Below, one piece after another: positions 24,304 through 36,944 of a DNA stretch of 64,000 nucleotides (positions are counted from its first letter, which is position 1; each line of letters begins with the position of its first letter). Source of the stretch: Tolypeutes matacus. Its lineage: Eukaryota > Chordata > Mammalia > Cingulata > Chlamyphoridae. The position numbers and the translations under genes are program-made. Below the pieces are notes generated by a model that saw only the letters and a program-made list of their open reading frames with translations, did no database searches and had not been told where the DNA came from. The stretch spans positions 27,349,800-27,413,799 of the forward strand of contig JAKSZT010054215.1 of NCBI GenBank assembly GCA_026826555.1, read 5' to 3'.

Positions 24304-24519
24304 GAGGAAGATACGTTTTCTCTACCAGACACTAGGTATCTGGCCACCATTTTTAAGTATCAGTAATCATTCTATTGTTCCAAAAAGCCTTAAATATAAA
24401 AAATGTGTGCGTGGGGTGAGGGGCTAGCCGATAAACAACTACTAAAAAGATTATATCAAAAATTAAATTAAAAATACAATATTTATTCTTTAAATAAAAT
24501 AAAATACAAAGACAAAGTG

Positions 24520-25010
24520 TGACTGGAACTCTCACGCATTGTTAATGGGAAAGCATATAACTTATAAGGTTAAACCTATAGTTATGTACAACCTAGCAAT
24601 ACAGCTCCAGATTATTTACTCTAGTGAAATGAAAATACAGAAACCTACATGATAACCTTTATAGTGGCTTCATTTATAACTGTCTACAGCTGGAAATAAT
24701 CCAAATGTCCTTCAATTGGTGAAAGAACAAACATGGTGATATAGCTGTACTATGGAATACAGCTTAGCAATAAAAAGGAACAAGCTGTCGATAGACATAA
24801 TATCAGGGAAAAATCTCAAAAGCATTATGCTAAGTGAAACAAAATCATGTACAAAAGGAAAATTCTGTATGATTTGATTTATACGAAATTTGGAAAGGCA
24901 ACACTATAGTGACAAAATTCAGATCAGCCGTTGCCAGGCATGAAGGTGATTGACTTGACTGCAAAAGATCCAGAGAGAACTTCTTAAAAAATAAAATAAA
25001 AAGCAGTTTC
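24520..25010 (+). mobile_element. LINE-1 ORF2 3' end, sense
   Basis: It matches the well-known C-terminal end of ORF2 and the start of the 3'UTR: 'ggaactctcacgcattgtta', 'ctggaaataatccaaatgtcc', 'tactatggaatacagcttag', 'attatgctaagtgaaac'. It is 5'-truncated. About 24304-24519 just before it is unassigned, and a short A/T-rich stretch follows to 25059. Confidence 0.85.
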
Positions 25011-25059
25011 ACAGGCATTACTAATTTCGTAGGCTATGGCATGAAAACATGCATTTTGT

Positions 25060-28000
25060 AACTGAAATTTTTATTCAGGTAATTGTACTAGATTCACATG
25101 TAGTTATAAGAAATAACACAGAGAGAGCCTTTTGTCCAGTTTCCTCCAAAAGTAAACATCTTCCAAAACTGTAATATAGTATCACAACCATGATACGGCT
25201 ATTGATACAATCCACTTATCTTATTTAGATTTTCCCAGTTTTACTTGGACTCCTGTGTCTTTGTGTATCTCTGTGTGTATTCCGTTCTATACACATTTAT
25301 CACATGTGTACATATGTGTGTCTACCACAACAGCCAAGATACTAAACAGTTCCCAAACCACAAGAAACCCTCCTTGTTGCCCTTTTATAACCTCACCTAA
25401 TACCTTCCCTTCCCCCACCACATCCCCTGCCCCAACCTTCTGGGAACTATTATATTAATCTGTCCTTCGTATCTACACTGTTGCCATTTTTAAGATGTAT
25501 ACATGGAATAACACAGGTTATAATCCTCTGTATTGGCCTTTTTTCATAATCCCCTGGAGATTTCATCCAAATTTTTGTGTCTACCAATAGTTCATTCCTT
25601 TTCATTGATGAGTAGTATTCCATGATATGTATGTACCACAATTTGTTTAGCCACCCACCTGTTAAATGGCTATCACAAATAAAGTTAGTATGAATAGTTT
25701 TGCATGAGTTTTTATGTAAACTCAAATTTTCATTTCTCTGGTTCGTCCAGGTCTATAATTCTTGGGCCATTTGGTAGTTGTGTTTTTAGTTTTTTTCAGA
25801 AACTTTGAAACCATTTTTCATAGTGGCTGTACACCACTCATCCCTCCAGCAATATAGGAGAGGTCAGGTCTCAGAGCACAGCCAGTAGTTGATGAGGCCC
25901 CCCTTTTTCTTCTGTTGTCTTTCTGCTATTGATTTCTAGGAGAGTTTTTCTTTTTTCCTTCTTTTATTTTTTTGTAGACTCCATAGGATTTTCTATGTAG
26001 GCAACCATGCCATCAAGCAAATAGAAAATAGAGATAGTTTTATTTCTTCCTTTTCAATCTTTATGTCTTTCATTTCTTTTTCTTGCCTTATTTTACTGGG
26101 TAGGACTTCCAGTGTCCAAGAATGTCCAAGAATGGTGAGAACAAATGTCCTTGCCTTATTCCAAATATTTGGAGTAAAGATTTGGTGTTTCACCATTAAG
26201 TATAATGTTTACTGTAGGTTTTTTGTAGATGCTGTTTATAAATTTGAGATAATACTCCTCTATTTCTAGTTTGCCTGGAGTTGTTTTTTTTTTTTTTTTT
26301 TATCATGAATAGATGTTGGATTTTGTGAAATGTTTTCTTTTATTAATTGATATGATCAAATGATTTTTTAATATTATTGATATAGATTACATTAATTGAT
26401 TTTCAAATGTTGAGTCAGTCTTACATGCCTGGAATAAATCCCACATGGCCATGTTGTTATTATTGTTTTTAAACATTGTTGGATTCAGTGTGCTAATATT
26501 TTGTTGAGGATTTTTGCACCTAAGTTCACAAGAGACGTTATGATCAGAGAACACATTCAGTTTGGTTTCAGTTCTTTCATAGCTATTGAGATTTGTTTTT
26601 ATGACCCAGGTCTATCTTTATACTATGTTTTGTGGGCACTTGAAAGAAACTGTGTAGTCTGCTTTTGTTGAGTGGAGTGTTCTATAAAATTGACCTGATC
26701 CCACTGATATGTGGTGGTTTTTCTATGTTCTTTTTCATTTGCTCTCTAGTAGTACTATCAGTTGCTGAGAAAGTAGTGTTGAAATCCCCAACTACAAATG
26801 TAGATTTACCTATTTCTCCTTTAGCTCTATCATTTTTTGCTTCATGAATTTTGGGATTCTTGTTTTGAGTGTACCCATTTAGGGTAATTATGCCTTTCTG
26901 TTAGAATGGTCTTTTTATCATAATATAGTGTTCCTCTTTGTACCTAGTGGTCCATATTATTGTCATCCTCCTTACTTTTCAGATATTAATTTAGCCATTC
27001 CTGATTTTAAAATTTTATTTGCATAGTATATGTTTTCCATCCAATTACTTTAACTGTAAGTTTGTTAAATTTTAAATGAGTTTATTTTTTAAAGCAGCAT
27101 ATAGTAGGGTCATGTATTTTATCCACCTGCTGGTCTCTCTTTTTTTTATTGGTGTATCTAGACATTTTGCATTTAAGGTAATTATTATACATTAGCATTT
27201 AAGTCTGTCATTTTTATTATTTATTTTCTATTTGTTTCCTTTAGTTCTCATTTCTGTTTCTTTTGCTTGCATTTCTATAGGTTATTTGTACTTCTATTAA
27301 GATTCCAACTTAATTTATTTGTAAAGTTTTTTAGTTATACATATGTCACTTATCAGAGTCTACTGGCATCAGTATTTTACCTCATCAAGTGCAGTGTGAA
27401 AACCTCACTTCTACTTATGTCCCCTTACCTTCCCTATTTTTAAATAGCATCGTCTTGGTTATCAAACGATGTTATAATTTTTGTTTCAATCATCAAATAC
27501 GATTTATAAAACTCAAAGCAAATGATAGTCTACTGTATGTACACATAAATCTATTCTTTCCCTTGTCCCATTTTCCTTCATGGTGCTCCAATTATATCTT
27601 TTATCATTTTTCTTTTCTTTTTTAAGAAATTACTTTAGCCAGTCTTTAAGGGTGTGCTTGATAGTGACACATTTTTATAGTTTTCCTAGGTCTAAGAATG
27701 TTTTTGGTTCCCCTTCATTCATGAAAGTAGTTGCGCCAACTATAGAATTCATGGTTGATAGTTCTTTTCTTTCAGCACTTGAAAAAAAAGTGTGCCACTT
27801 CCTTCTGATTTCCTTGGTTTCAGGTGAGGTTTCTATTATCATTCAAACTGGTATTTCCCATTTGTAAAGCATCATTTCTCTCTGACTTTATCCAGTTTTT
27901 TTCATTTTTGTTTTTGTTTTTAATTTTAATTTTCACAAGCTTACTTATGATCTGCCTTGGCATGGATTTCTTTGGGCTCATCCTGTTTGGGGTTCTCTCA

Positions 28001-29960
28001 AGTTCTTAGATATGTAGGCTCATGTCTTTCACCAAATTTGGGAAATTTTCATCCATTTTTCTTTAAATACTCTTCCAGCCTCACTCTTTCTCCTCGCCTT
28101 CCATGACTCCAGTGCTACAAATACTAGAACTTTTGTTATTGTCCCACAAGCTCTTGAGTCCCTATTCATTTTTTTTCAGTCTATATTCTCTTTGTTGTGC
28201 AGATTGAGTGAATTCTATTGTTCTATCCTTAAGTTTGATGATTCCATTTTCTGTTATCCCCGCTCTACTACTGAGCCCATTAATTGAGTTTTTATTTCTG
28301 CTATTGCATTTTTTTAGTTCTGTATTTTCCATTTGGTTATTTTTTAGAACTGCCTTTTTTTGCTGAGGTTTCCTATATTTTTCATTTGTTTCAAGAGAAT
28401 TTGCAATTAATCGTTGAAACATTCTTATGACATCTACTTTAAAACCCTTTTAAGATAATTCTACCACCTGAAACATCTCAGTTTTGGCATCTGTTGATTA
28501 TCTTTTTCTCATCCAATTTGCATATTCTTTTTCTTGGTATGACTGGTGATTTTTATTGTGTCCTAGACATTTTGTTTATTATGTTAGGAGATGTTAGGTT
28601 CTATTTAAATATTTTGTTTTAACAAGCAATAACCCTGCTTAGGTTTAGTATATAGTTCTTGACCTACTGTTGTGGGCTATGGTTTCCAAGGGCAGTCTAA
28701 TTTTAAGAGTCTTTGCAATATTATTCTGGTCTGCTAGCTTTATCTGGTGCTTTCAGGGCTCCTATTTTTACCTGCTGGTGCTTCTGGATGAGGTGCAAGG
28801 GATTTGCCTTGGGCAAAACTCCAGGTGCCTGCCTACCAGTGGTGGACAGGTGTGGCAGGATCCTTCTACCAGTGCCTCCTGGATGCCCCAGTGTCTCTAA
28901 GATGGGGAGGAGAGTCTTGGCTTATGGGGACAAAGAGCTTCCCAGGCCAGGCTACTTGCTATTACCGGGTTCCTTGCACACCTTCATGGTATCCACTGGT
29001 GGAGATGGTGCATCTCAGGCTCACAAGGACAAAGGGGCTTTCCATTTGCAGCTGCTTGCTATGGCTAGGTCCCTTTTCTCAGCACTATCCACCTGCTTCA
29101 GAGTCTCTGGGCAGAGGTGTAGAGCTTGGGCCCATAGGGTTAAAGAGGATTTTTATACTAGACTACTTGGTGTGACTGGATCTCTGTTTTTATTCTTTTA
29201 CAGAGATTTTTTTTTTTTATTACAGCACTTGTAGGTTTATAGAAAAATCATGCAGAAAATACAGTGTTCCCATATACCCACATACACACTCACACAGTTT
29301 TCCTTATTATTAACATTTTGCATTAGTGCGGTAATTTTGCTACAATTGATGAGATATTATAATAATTATACTATTAATTAAAGCCAATCATTTACATTCG
29401 GGTCCCTTTCTTGGTTCTTTTCACCTGCCCTGGTAAATCTGAATGGTGGAGTACAGTTTTGGGTCTGCAAGGACAAAAAGGCTTCCTGGACAAGGCCACC
29501 CATTGTCACTAGGTCTGTTCTGCTGGCTTCACGCACCTGCCTTATCTCTCAGACAGAAGGGGGGGTCTCAGGCTTGTGAAAAAGAAAAGTACCTTTCCTA
29601 GCTGCTTATTTCTGTCTGGACACTCTTATTTCTGGCTAGTGGAGACAAGCTTACCTGTTGTCCCACTCAATTTGGAGAAGAATAAGCCTAATGAGGCTGC
29701 TTTCTGTGGCTTGGCTGAAGGTCAGGAAACACTGGGTATAAGTGGCCTTGCTTTTTTGAGTAAGAGACAAAATTCTCTTCTACCATGCTGTTCCTCTGTT
29801 CTTGAGTCCCAAATAATTTGCCTTCTTTTTCTTTTTCCCCCTTTTAAAGTTCCCCTTTGGTTGTCTCTTGCACCATTTCCAAGGTTAATACTGATGTTTA
29901 TCAGGGACAAACAGGAACCCATATCTCAGGTATCTCAGACTCCTATGTGTGAGTCATGAA
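25060..29960 (-). mobile_element. LINE-1, long antisense copy (3'UTR to 5'UTR)
   Basis: Read on the minus strand this runs nearly the full L1. The 3'UTR and ORF2 C-terminus lie at about 25060-25855 (cacaacagccaagatac, gatgagtagtattccatgat). Reverse transcriptase is at about 25900-26560, endonuclease at about 26560-27000, the inter-ORF part to about 27600, ORF1 at about 27600-28460 and the 5'UTR to about 29960. RT appears shortened by deletion and may combine two copies. A foreign L1 3' end interrupts it at 29213-29405. The 173-, 127- and 123-codon plus-strand frames at 28713-29959 lie antisense in the 5'UTR and are not genes. Confidence 0.78.
29213..29405 (-). mobile_element. LINE-1 3' end inserted in the antisense L1 5'UTR
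   Basis: A poly-T run at about 29207-29219 (the A tail read on the other strand) is followed by 'gtttatagaaaaatcatgcag', 'tttccttattattaacattttgcatta' style blocks. This is the antisense L1 3'UTR end also seen at 32655. The 5'UTR context resumes after about 29405. Confidence 0.7.
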
Positions 29961-30638
29961 ATGATTTCCAATGAAATTCAGGAAATTATTCCATTTCATT
30001 TACAATTCTCTCTCCAAATCCTTGTTACATCAAAGAGAAAAATCTTGGTTCAGTGCTAGTTTTTACCACTAGTCTGACATGTGGTTATTTACTTTTTAAT
30101 AAAATGAGAGCAGACTTCGGGTTGAGAATCAAGAGCAGGCCACAATACCCATTTGAAATGTAAGTAGCAAATCTACTTTTACTTACTTCTCTTTAGAGTG
30201 CATTGAGAATACAAAATGAGGGAACCTCAAGCAGTTAGGGTGGGTTCTCTATTCCAGAAAAAGATAATATTGAAGCTAAGTTCTAAGGGATCAGGAATAG
30301 TTAGTGAGATGATAGAAAGGTTAGAAAAAGGGCATTCTAGGGAGAGGGAAAATGCATGGGCAAAGGCACTCAAACATGGAAAAGCATGACTGAATCAGTA
30401 ATAGCAATTTAACATGATGGGGCAATGATTTTGAACTTCACTCTAAATATGTAGGAAGCGAGTTAAGGGTCATAAGCAGGGTGGGTCAAGATAAAATATC
30501 CTATTGAGAAAGATCAGTCAAGCAATGGACTGGAGAAGGAAATACTAAGAGTCCAAGAACTGAGCCAGACAGAATGTGATGGAAAGGCGGGAAGTGTGTG
30601 TGTCAGGGGTGGTTTTGTTCCTTCTAACCACTTCAATT
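29961..30638. other. Unassigned, with a possible ancient repeat at 30190-30560
   Basis: The blocks 'gggcattctagggagaggga' and 'gcatgggcaaaggcactc' are typical of an ancient mammalian interspersed repeat that I cannot name with confidence. No gene is visible. Confidence 0.4.
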
Positions 30639-30639
30639 T

Positions 30640-31470
30640 TCTGAATAGTTATTGTTCTTTCATGCTATCTATAGCTCCTTGTGCTAATTTTGGCACTTTG
30701 TATTTTTCTAGAAATGCATTCCTTTATCTAGGCTTTCAAATTTATTAGCATGTAATTGGTTATTATATATTTGTACCTTTATAAAATCTATTATATGCTA
30801 CATATTTTCACATTTTAAAATGTTTATTCATATTTCCTCTTTTCTTCTTGATCTATTTAGGCACTGATTTATCTGCTTTATTTATTTTTTTTCCAAAGAA
30901 GTTACTTTTTAAAAAGTTATCTTGTTTTCTTGTGCTGTACTGCATTGATTTCTGACTTCATTTTTATTTCATTTCTTGTTTAGGTGTACTGTTTCTATTT
31001 TTCTGGCCTATTGAGTTGAACATTTACCTCATGTATTTTCAGTGTTTCTTGTTTTCTGATAATTACAGTTAAAGCTATATATATTTCCTTTTTGCTACTC
31101 CTCTAGGAGCATATCACACATTTTGAAATACACTGCTTTCATTTTATTTGGCTGTAATAGTTTACAATTCCCTTTTTGATTTCCTCTTTAATCCAGGGGT
31201 TATTTAGAAACATGTTCATTATAGTTCCCATTCACATGGGAATGTTAAATGTGTTCTTTTGTTATTAATTTCTAATTTTATAGCATTGTGGTCAAAGACC
31301 ATAATGTGTGTGGTGTTGATTCTTTGAATTTATTGAAATTCCTTTGTTGCCTGATACATGATTGATTTTTGAAGAATGATTGAATGGTTTATTTGTATCA
31401 AAGAAGAAATGTGTTCTCTGTTTACTAGAGTATGATATTTGTGTTCCTCAAATTGTCTAAACTCTTGCTT
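30640..31470 (-). mobile_element. LINE-1 reverse transcriptase region, antisense
   Basis: The antisense blocks 'ctaattttatagcattgtggtcaaagacc', 'tttccctttttgatttcctc' and 'aatccaggggttatttag' place this in L1 ORF2. It is cut at 31470 by the 3' end of another L1. Confidence 0.82.
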
Positions 31471-31474
31471 TTTA

Positions 31475-32640
31475 TTAACAGCTTATTTCAATAAAATTGC
31501 ATACCATAAAGTGTATAATTTGGTGGTTTGTAGTATATACACAGGGTTGTACAATCCTCACCTCTTTCTAATTTAAAATGCTTTCCTCACCCCCAAAAGA
31601 AAACCTTTGCCCATTAGCAGTCACTCCCCAGTCCCCACTCCCTCCACACTCTGACAACCACTAATCTACATTCAGTCTCTGTGGACTTGCTTATTCTGGA
31701 CAATTCAGGTGAATTGAATCATATAATACATTGTCTTTTGTGCCTAGCATCTTTCACTTAGCAAAATGTCTTCAAGACTTACTCATATTGTTTCATGTAC
31801 CAGCATTTCATTTTTTAAAAATTTCCAAATAATATTCTACCACATGTATATACCATGTTTTGTTTATCCATTCATCAGATGATGGAATCTGGGTGTTTTC
31901 CACATTATAGCTTTCATAAATAATGCTGCTGTGAACATCTGTGTATATGGTTTTGTTGGGATATGTGTTTTCATTCCCCTTAGTTATATACCTAGGAGTT
32001 GCATTGCTGGATCATATATTAATTCTGTTTAAAATTTTGAAGAACAGCCAATCTGCTTTCCAAAGCAGTTAAAGCATTGTACAATCCCATCAGAAATATA
32101 CAGGTTTCCAAACTCTCCACATCCTTAACAACATTTGATAATAGCTACCTCTTGAGGGTAAAGTGCTATTTCATTGTAGTTTTGCATTTCTTAATGACTA
32201 ATGATGTTGAGCATCATTTCATGTGCTTATTGTCCATTTGTATGTCTTCTTTGAGAAATATCAATTTGAATCCTTTGCTCATTTTTAAATTGGGGTTGTC
32301 TTTTTGATATTGAGTTGTAGAAGTTCTTTATATATTCTAGATGCCATTCCCTTATCAGATATGTCATTTGTTAATATGTTCTTCCATTCTGTGGATGTCT
32401 TTTCACTTTCTTGATGTATTGCTTACAGAACAAAAGTTTAAAATTTTGATGTGTGACATCAAATTGTGTGACAATCTATTTTTTCCTTTTGTGGCTAGCA
32501 CTTTTGATGTCATATGTAGAAATCACAGTATAAAAATGGTCATGAAGACTGACTCCTGTGTTTTTTGCTCAAGGCTTTATATATTTAATCTTACATATAT
32601 CATTATGATCCTTTTTTAAAAAATTGGATAACTAGCAGTT
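31475..32640 (-). mobile_element. LINE-1 3'UTR and ORF2 C-terminus, antisense (L1MA/L1MB-like)
   Basis: It begins 'cagcttatttcaataaaattgcataccataaagtgtataatttgg', the antisense of an L1MA/B-type 3' end, then continues through 'ccacatgtatataccatg', 'cattgctggatcatat' and 'cttcattttatgtgctt'-like blocks into ORF2. A poly-A style start is missing. The 92-codon and 76-codon plus frames inside are incidental. Confidence 0.85.
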
Positions 32641-32654
32641 TTTAATTAAATGAT

Positions 32655-35600
32655 TTTATTTTAGAACCGGTTTACATTCACAGAAAAATTATGAAGATAA
32701 TACAGAAAGTCCTCATCCCATACCAGTCTCCCTATTATTTACATCTTAAATTAGTATGGTACATTTGTTACAATCAATATTGGTACATTATTATTAGCAA
32801 AAGTCCATTCTTTATTCAGATTTCCTTAGTTTTCACCCAATATCTTTTTTCTGTTCCAGGATTTTATCTAGGATACCACATTACATGTAGTCATCATGTT
32901 TCCTTAGACTTCTCTTGGCTGTGATGGTTTCCCAGACTTTGTTTTTTCACTACATTGACAAGTTTTCAAAAGTACTGCTCAGTTCTTCTGTAGAATGTCC
33001 CTCAGTTGGAATTTGTCTGGTGTTTTTCTCATGATTAGACTAGATTTTTGGATTTGGGGGAGGAAAACTATAAAGGTAATGTGCCAGTTTCATCACATTA
33101 TATCAGGGGTAGACTATGAGTGCCAACATGACTTATTATTGTATTATGAAATTTAGTCACCTGGTTGAGGTAGTGTTTGTCAAGTTTCTCCACTGTAAAG
33201 CTACTCTTCCTCCTGTCTTTCCATACTACTCTTTGGAAAGATGTCATTATGACCTACCTTCTTGAGGGCAGAATATTTACATAAATTATTAGTAATTCTT
33301 CTGCACAAGAGATTTACCTATTCTTCCCAATTAATTTTTTATTCAATGATTTATTCATATCAGTATAGACTCATGGGTATTTATTTTATATTTGGGTTAT
33401 TATACAATACTTTGTTAATTATTTTTTGCTTGAATTATTCCAGCTTTGGCCATTGGGTGGTCTTCAATTTGGCTCCTGTGTCCCTTTGACATACTTCTAT
33501 CATTATGGGTAATTTTTTTAGCATTTCCTTATTTTACGGCTCTAGGTACTCCAGACCCATCTTGTGTATTTCCTGCCCCAGTTCTAGAATCAGCATTTCT
33601 CTAAGGAACCCTGGTTTCCTTTACTGGAGAATATTAGAAACCAAGATCTGATGCCATGTTTGCCCCTTGCTACTTAGGTGTCATTGTTTCTAGGCAAGTT
33701 CACTTGACATAACAAAGAAGTATGTAAATGTATAATCACATATCTCTAAATATTTCTATTTGTAACCATCTGTATCTATATTAAGCAGAATATGAGTTTA
33801 TACTGATGTCTCCAAATCTCATCCATTATGACACAGATCATTCAAGGTGAAGCAAGATCATTCACCTTGCTTTTCTGAAACTTCCCACCCAACTATCCAT
33901 CGTCAATTTACTTAGTTGTTTAATTCCAGTATCAATATATTGCAGATGTTGAACATCTTTTCATAAGCCTATTTCCTCGCTGTATATTTCCTTTGGTACT
34001 GTGGCTATTTAGATATGTTGCCCATTTTTGGTTTTTTTTTTTTTTTTTTTCTTCCTATAGTTGAATCTTTATAGATTTTGGATATACATCCTTTATCTGA
34101 TATGTGTTTTGCAAATATTTTCTCCTAGCCTGTGGCTTATCTTCTCATTACTTAACAGTGTCTTTCACAGTGTAGACATCTAAATTTTATTATTTTTTTC
34201 TTTTATAGATTATCCATTTGGTGTTGTATCTAAAACTATCACCAAATCAAGGTCATATGGATTTCCTCCTATGCTTTCTTCTAGAAGTTTCATAGCCTTG
34301 CATTTTACATTTAGGACTTTGATTCATTTGGAATTAATTTTGTGAAAGGCATATGGACTCTGCCTAAGTACATGATTTTGCTTCTGGATGCCCAACATTC
34401 CAGTACCTTTTGCTGAAAAGAGTATCCTTTCCCCTTTGAATTGTCTTTGCTCCTTTGTCAAAGGTCAATTGACTATGCATTTTTTGTGGGTATATTTCTG
34501 GACTCTCCATTTTATTCTATTGATCCATATGTCTATTCTTTCACAAATGCTATGCTTTCTTGAATACTATAGCTTTATAGTAAGTCTTGAAATCAGGTAA
34601 TATTAATCCTCCAAATATGTTCATCTTCAGTACTGTGTAGTCTATTCTAGGTCTTTTGTCTTTCTATATACTTTAGAATGAGTTTGTTGATATCTACAAA
34701 ATAGCTTGCTGGAATTTTTATGAGATTGGATTGACTATACAGATCACAACGAGAAAAATTGACATTATAGTAGTAGTGAGTCTTCCAAGTCATTAGCAGG
34801 GAACATGTATCCATTTATTTTTATCTTCTGTGATTTCTTTCATCAGAGATTTATCATTTTCCATATATAGATCCTGTACATATTTCATTAGACTTATATA
34901 TATGTACATCTGTATGTTTTGGTGTTGTTGTAAAATAACTTTTGTATATCAAATTCCTAGCTTTTCATAGCTGATATAAAAGAAAGCAATTGACTTTTAT
35001 ATATTAACCTTAGCCTTTGCTGCTATACTGATTTGTTCCAGAAGATTTTTTTTTTTTAGTTGGTTCTTGTCATTTTCTACATAGACAAATATATTTATGC
35101 AAATAAAGGCAGTTTTATTTCTCCCTTTCCATCAGTATTACACTTTATTTTCTTTTCTTGCCTTAGTGCACTAGCTAAGACTTGGAGCACAGCATTAATA
35201 GGAATGGTGAAAGAGGATACCATTTCCTTATCCCCAATTTTTTTGGGAAAGTATTCAGTAACTCAATGTCAAGTTGATGTTAGGTGTAGAATTTGTCTAG
35301 AGGCTCACTATAATGTTGAGGAATATTCCCTCTATTCCTAGTTTACGAAGAGTTTTTAAAATCATGAATGGTTATTTTATTTTCTCAAATGCGTTCCCAT
35401 CATTGATTAAAATGATCATGTGATTTTTCTTTAGCCTGATGATGTGGTAGATTACATTAGTTGAATTTCAAATGTTGATTCATCCTTGCAAAACTGTAAT
35501 AAATTTCCATTTGGTTGTGGAATGTGTTTACACATTGTTGGAATCAATTTGCCAAGATTTTGTTGAGGATTCTTGCATGTATGTTCTTGAGAGGTATTAG

Positions 35601-36580
35601 TCTGTAGTCTTCCTTTCTTTTAATATCTTTGGTTTTTGTATAAGTGTTATTTTGCCCTCATAAAATGAGTTAGGAAGTGTTTCTCTGCCTCTCTTTTCCT
35701 GAATAAATTGTGAAGATTGGTAATTCTTCTTCTTTAAAAGTTTGAAAGCATTCACCAGTGAAAACATCTGGGATGGCACTTTATTTTTGAATAGTTATCA
35801 ATTATTGATTCAATATATTTACTAGATATGGGCCTATTTAGATTATCTATTTCACCTTGGGTGATTTTTATAACACTGCACGTTATAAAGAATTATTCCA
35901 TTTACTCTAAGTTATCAAATTTATTAGCATAGAATTGTTCATAATATTCCTCTCTTATCATTTTTATTTCTACTCTTTTGGGACTCCCATTATAAATGTT
36001 GGTATGCTTGTTGGTGTCCCACAGGTCTCTAAACCTCTCCATTTTTCTTCATTCTTTTCTTGGTTTGTTGCTGAGATTGGATAATATCAATTGATCTATC
36101 TTCAAGTTTGCTAACTTTTTCTTTTGCCAGCTCAACTCTGCTGTTGAGTTCCTCTAGTGATTTTTAATTTCAGTATTATAATTTTCTACTTCAGAATTTT
36201 ATTGGGTTGTTTTTGATAATTTCTATCTCTATTGTTTTCATGCTTTTCTTTAAATCTATCACCATTTTTCGTTTAGTTCTTTGGTCATATTTATAATAAC
36301 TGATGTGAACTTTTTATTTAGTAAGTCCAATGTCTGGGCTTTCTAAGAACAATTTCCTTTGACTACTTTTTTTTTTCTCCAATTGTATGAACCATAATTT
36401 CCTATTTCTTTGTGTATCTCATATTTTTGTGTGTTGAAAACTGGATATTTTAAATAATATAAAGTGGCAACTCTGGAAATCAGATCCACCCTCCTCTCTA
36501 TCCCCGAGGATTTTTGTTGTTCCTTTTGTCTTGTTCTTTTTGTTGTTGCTGCTACTGTCTGTTTAGGGACTTCCCAGGAT
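32655..36580 (-). mobile_element. LINE-1, antisense, 3'UTR plus RT joined to ORF1/5'UTR
   Basis: The 3'UTR at about 32655-33700 shows classic blocks ('cagatttccttagttttcac', 'ggatgataccacatta'-like, 'ctttggccattgggtggtc', 'cctttgacatacttctatc'). The ORF2 C-terminus and reverse transcriptase follow to about 35980. From about 35990 the sequence jumps to ORF1/5'UTR antisense ('ggtgtcccacaggtctct', 'tgttgaaaactggatatttt', 'ggcaactctggaaatcagat'), so the endonuclease end of ORF2 is missing. It is dead in all frames. Confidence 0.82.
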
Positions 36581-36854
36581 TAGTTTTATAATGTTGTGTA
36601 TGCTTGTTTTTAAATTGCCTGATTTCTCCATATTATCCACTACTGTGTGTGTGTGAATGTGTATGCATATATATGTATATTTATATATACAATTATGTAT
36701 TTTGGTGTATTTATCTTTTATGCACTTATTATAATAAAAAACGTTAATGGTAAAGCAATCAGTTCTTCTACAGCACTTATGTGCCAAGTCTTGTTTTATG
36801 CTGATTTCTCATGCAATATATTATATATATTGTGCTTTTTATTTTTTATTTTTT
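36581..36854. repeat. AT-rich spacer with GT and TA simple runs
   Basis: A GT run at about 36643-36655 passes into TATA-rich sequence at about 36665-36692. A second TA patch occurs near 36815-36830. Nothing else is recognised. Confidence 0.55.
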
Positions 36855-36938
36855 AAAGGAGGTACTAGGGAATGAACCGAGGACCTTATACATAGGAAGC
36901 AGGCACTCCACTACTTGAACTACATCCACTCCCCTGTT
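36855..36938 (-). mobile_element. DAS SINE monomer, antisense
   Basis: On the minus strand it reads from a 'ggggagtggatgtagttcaag' head through 'tgcctgcttcctatgtataag' and 'gtcctcggttcattccc' to 'tacctccttt'. This is the tRNA-Ala-related head with diverged A box and B box, then the A/T-rich end. It lies between two antisense L1 blocks. Confidence 0.82.
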
Positions 36939-36944
36939 TTGATA

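Noticed and set aside
28713..29234. 173-codon plus-strand open frame, the longest in the window
   Set aside because: It lies antisense in an L1 5'UTR, overlaps other frames on the same strand, has no domain and its composition follows the GC-richer L1 5'UTR. No splice or promoter context.
29576..29959. 127-codon plus-strand open frame
   Set aside because: Same antisense L1 5'UTR; no domain, no supporting context.
36640..36700. GT/TA-rich run as possible promoter or origin
   Set aside because: Simple-sequence expansion within L1-dense DNA, with no start-site context.
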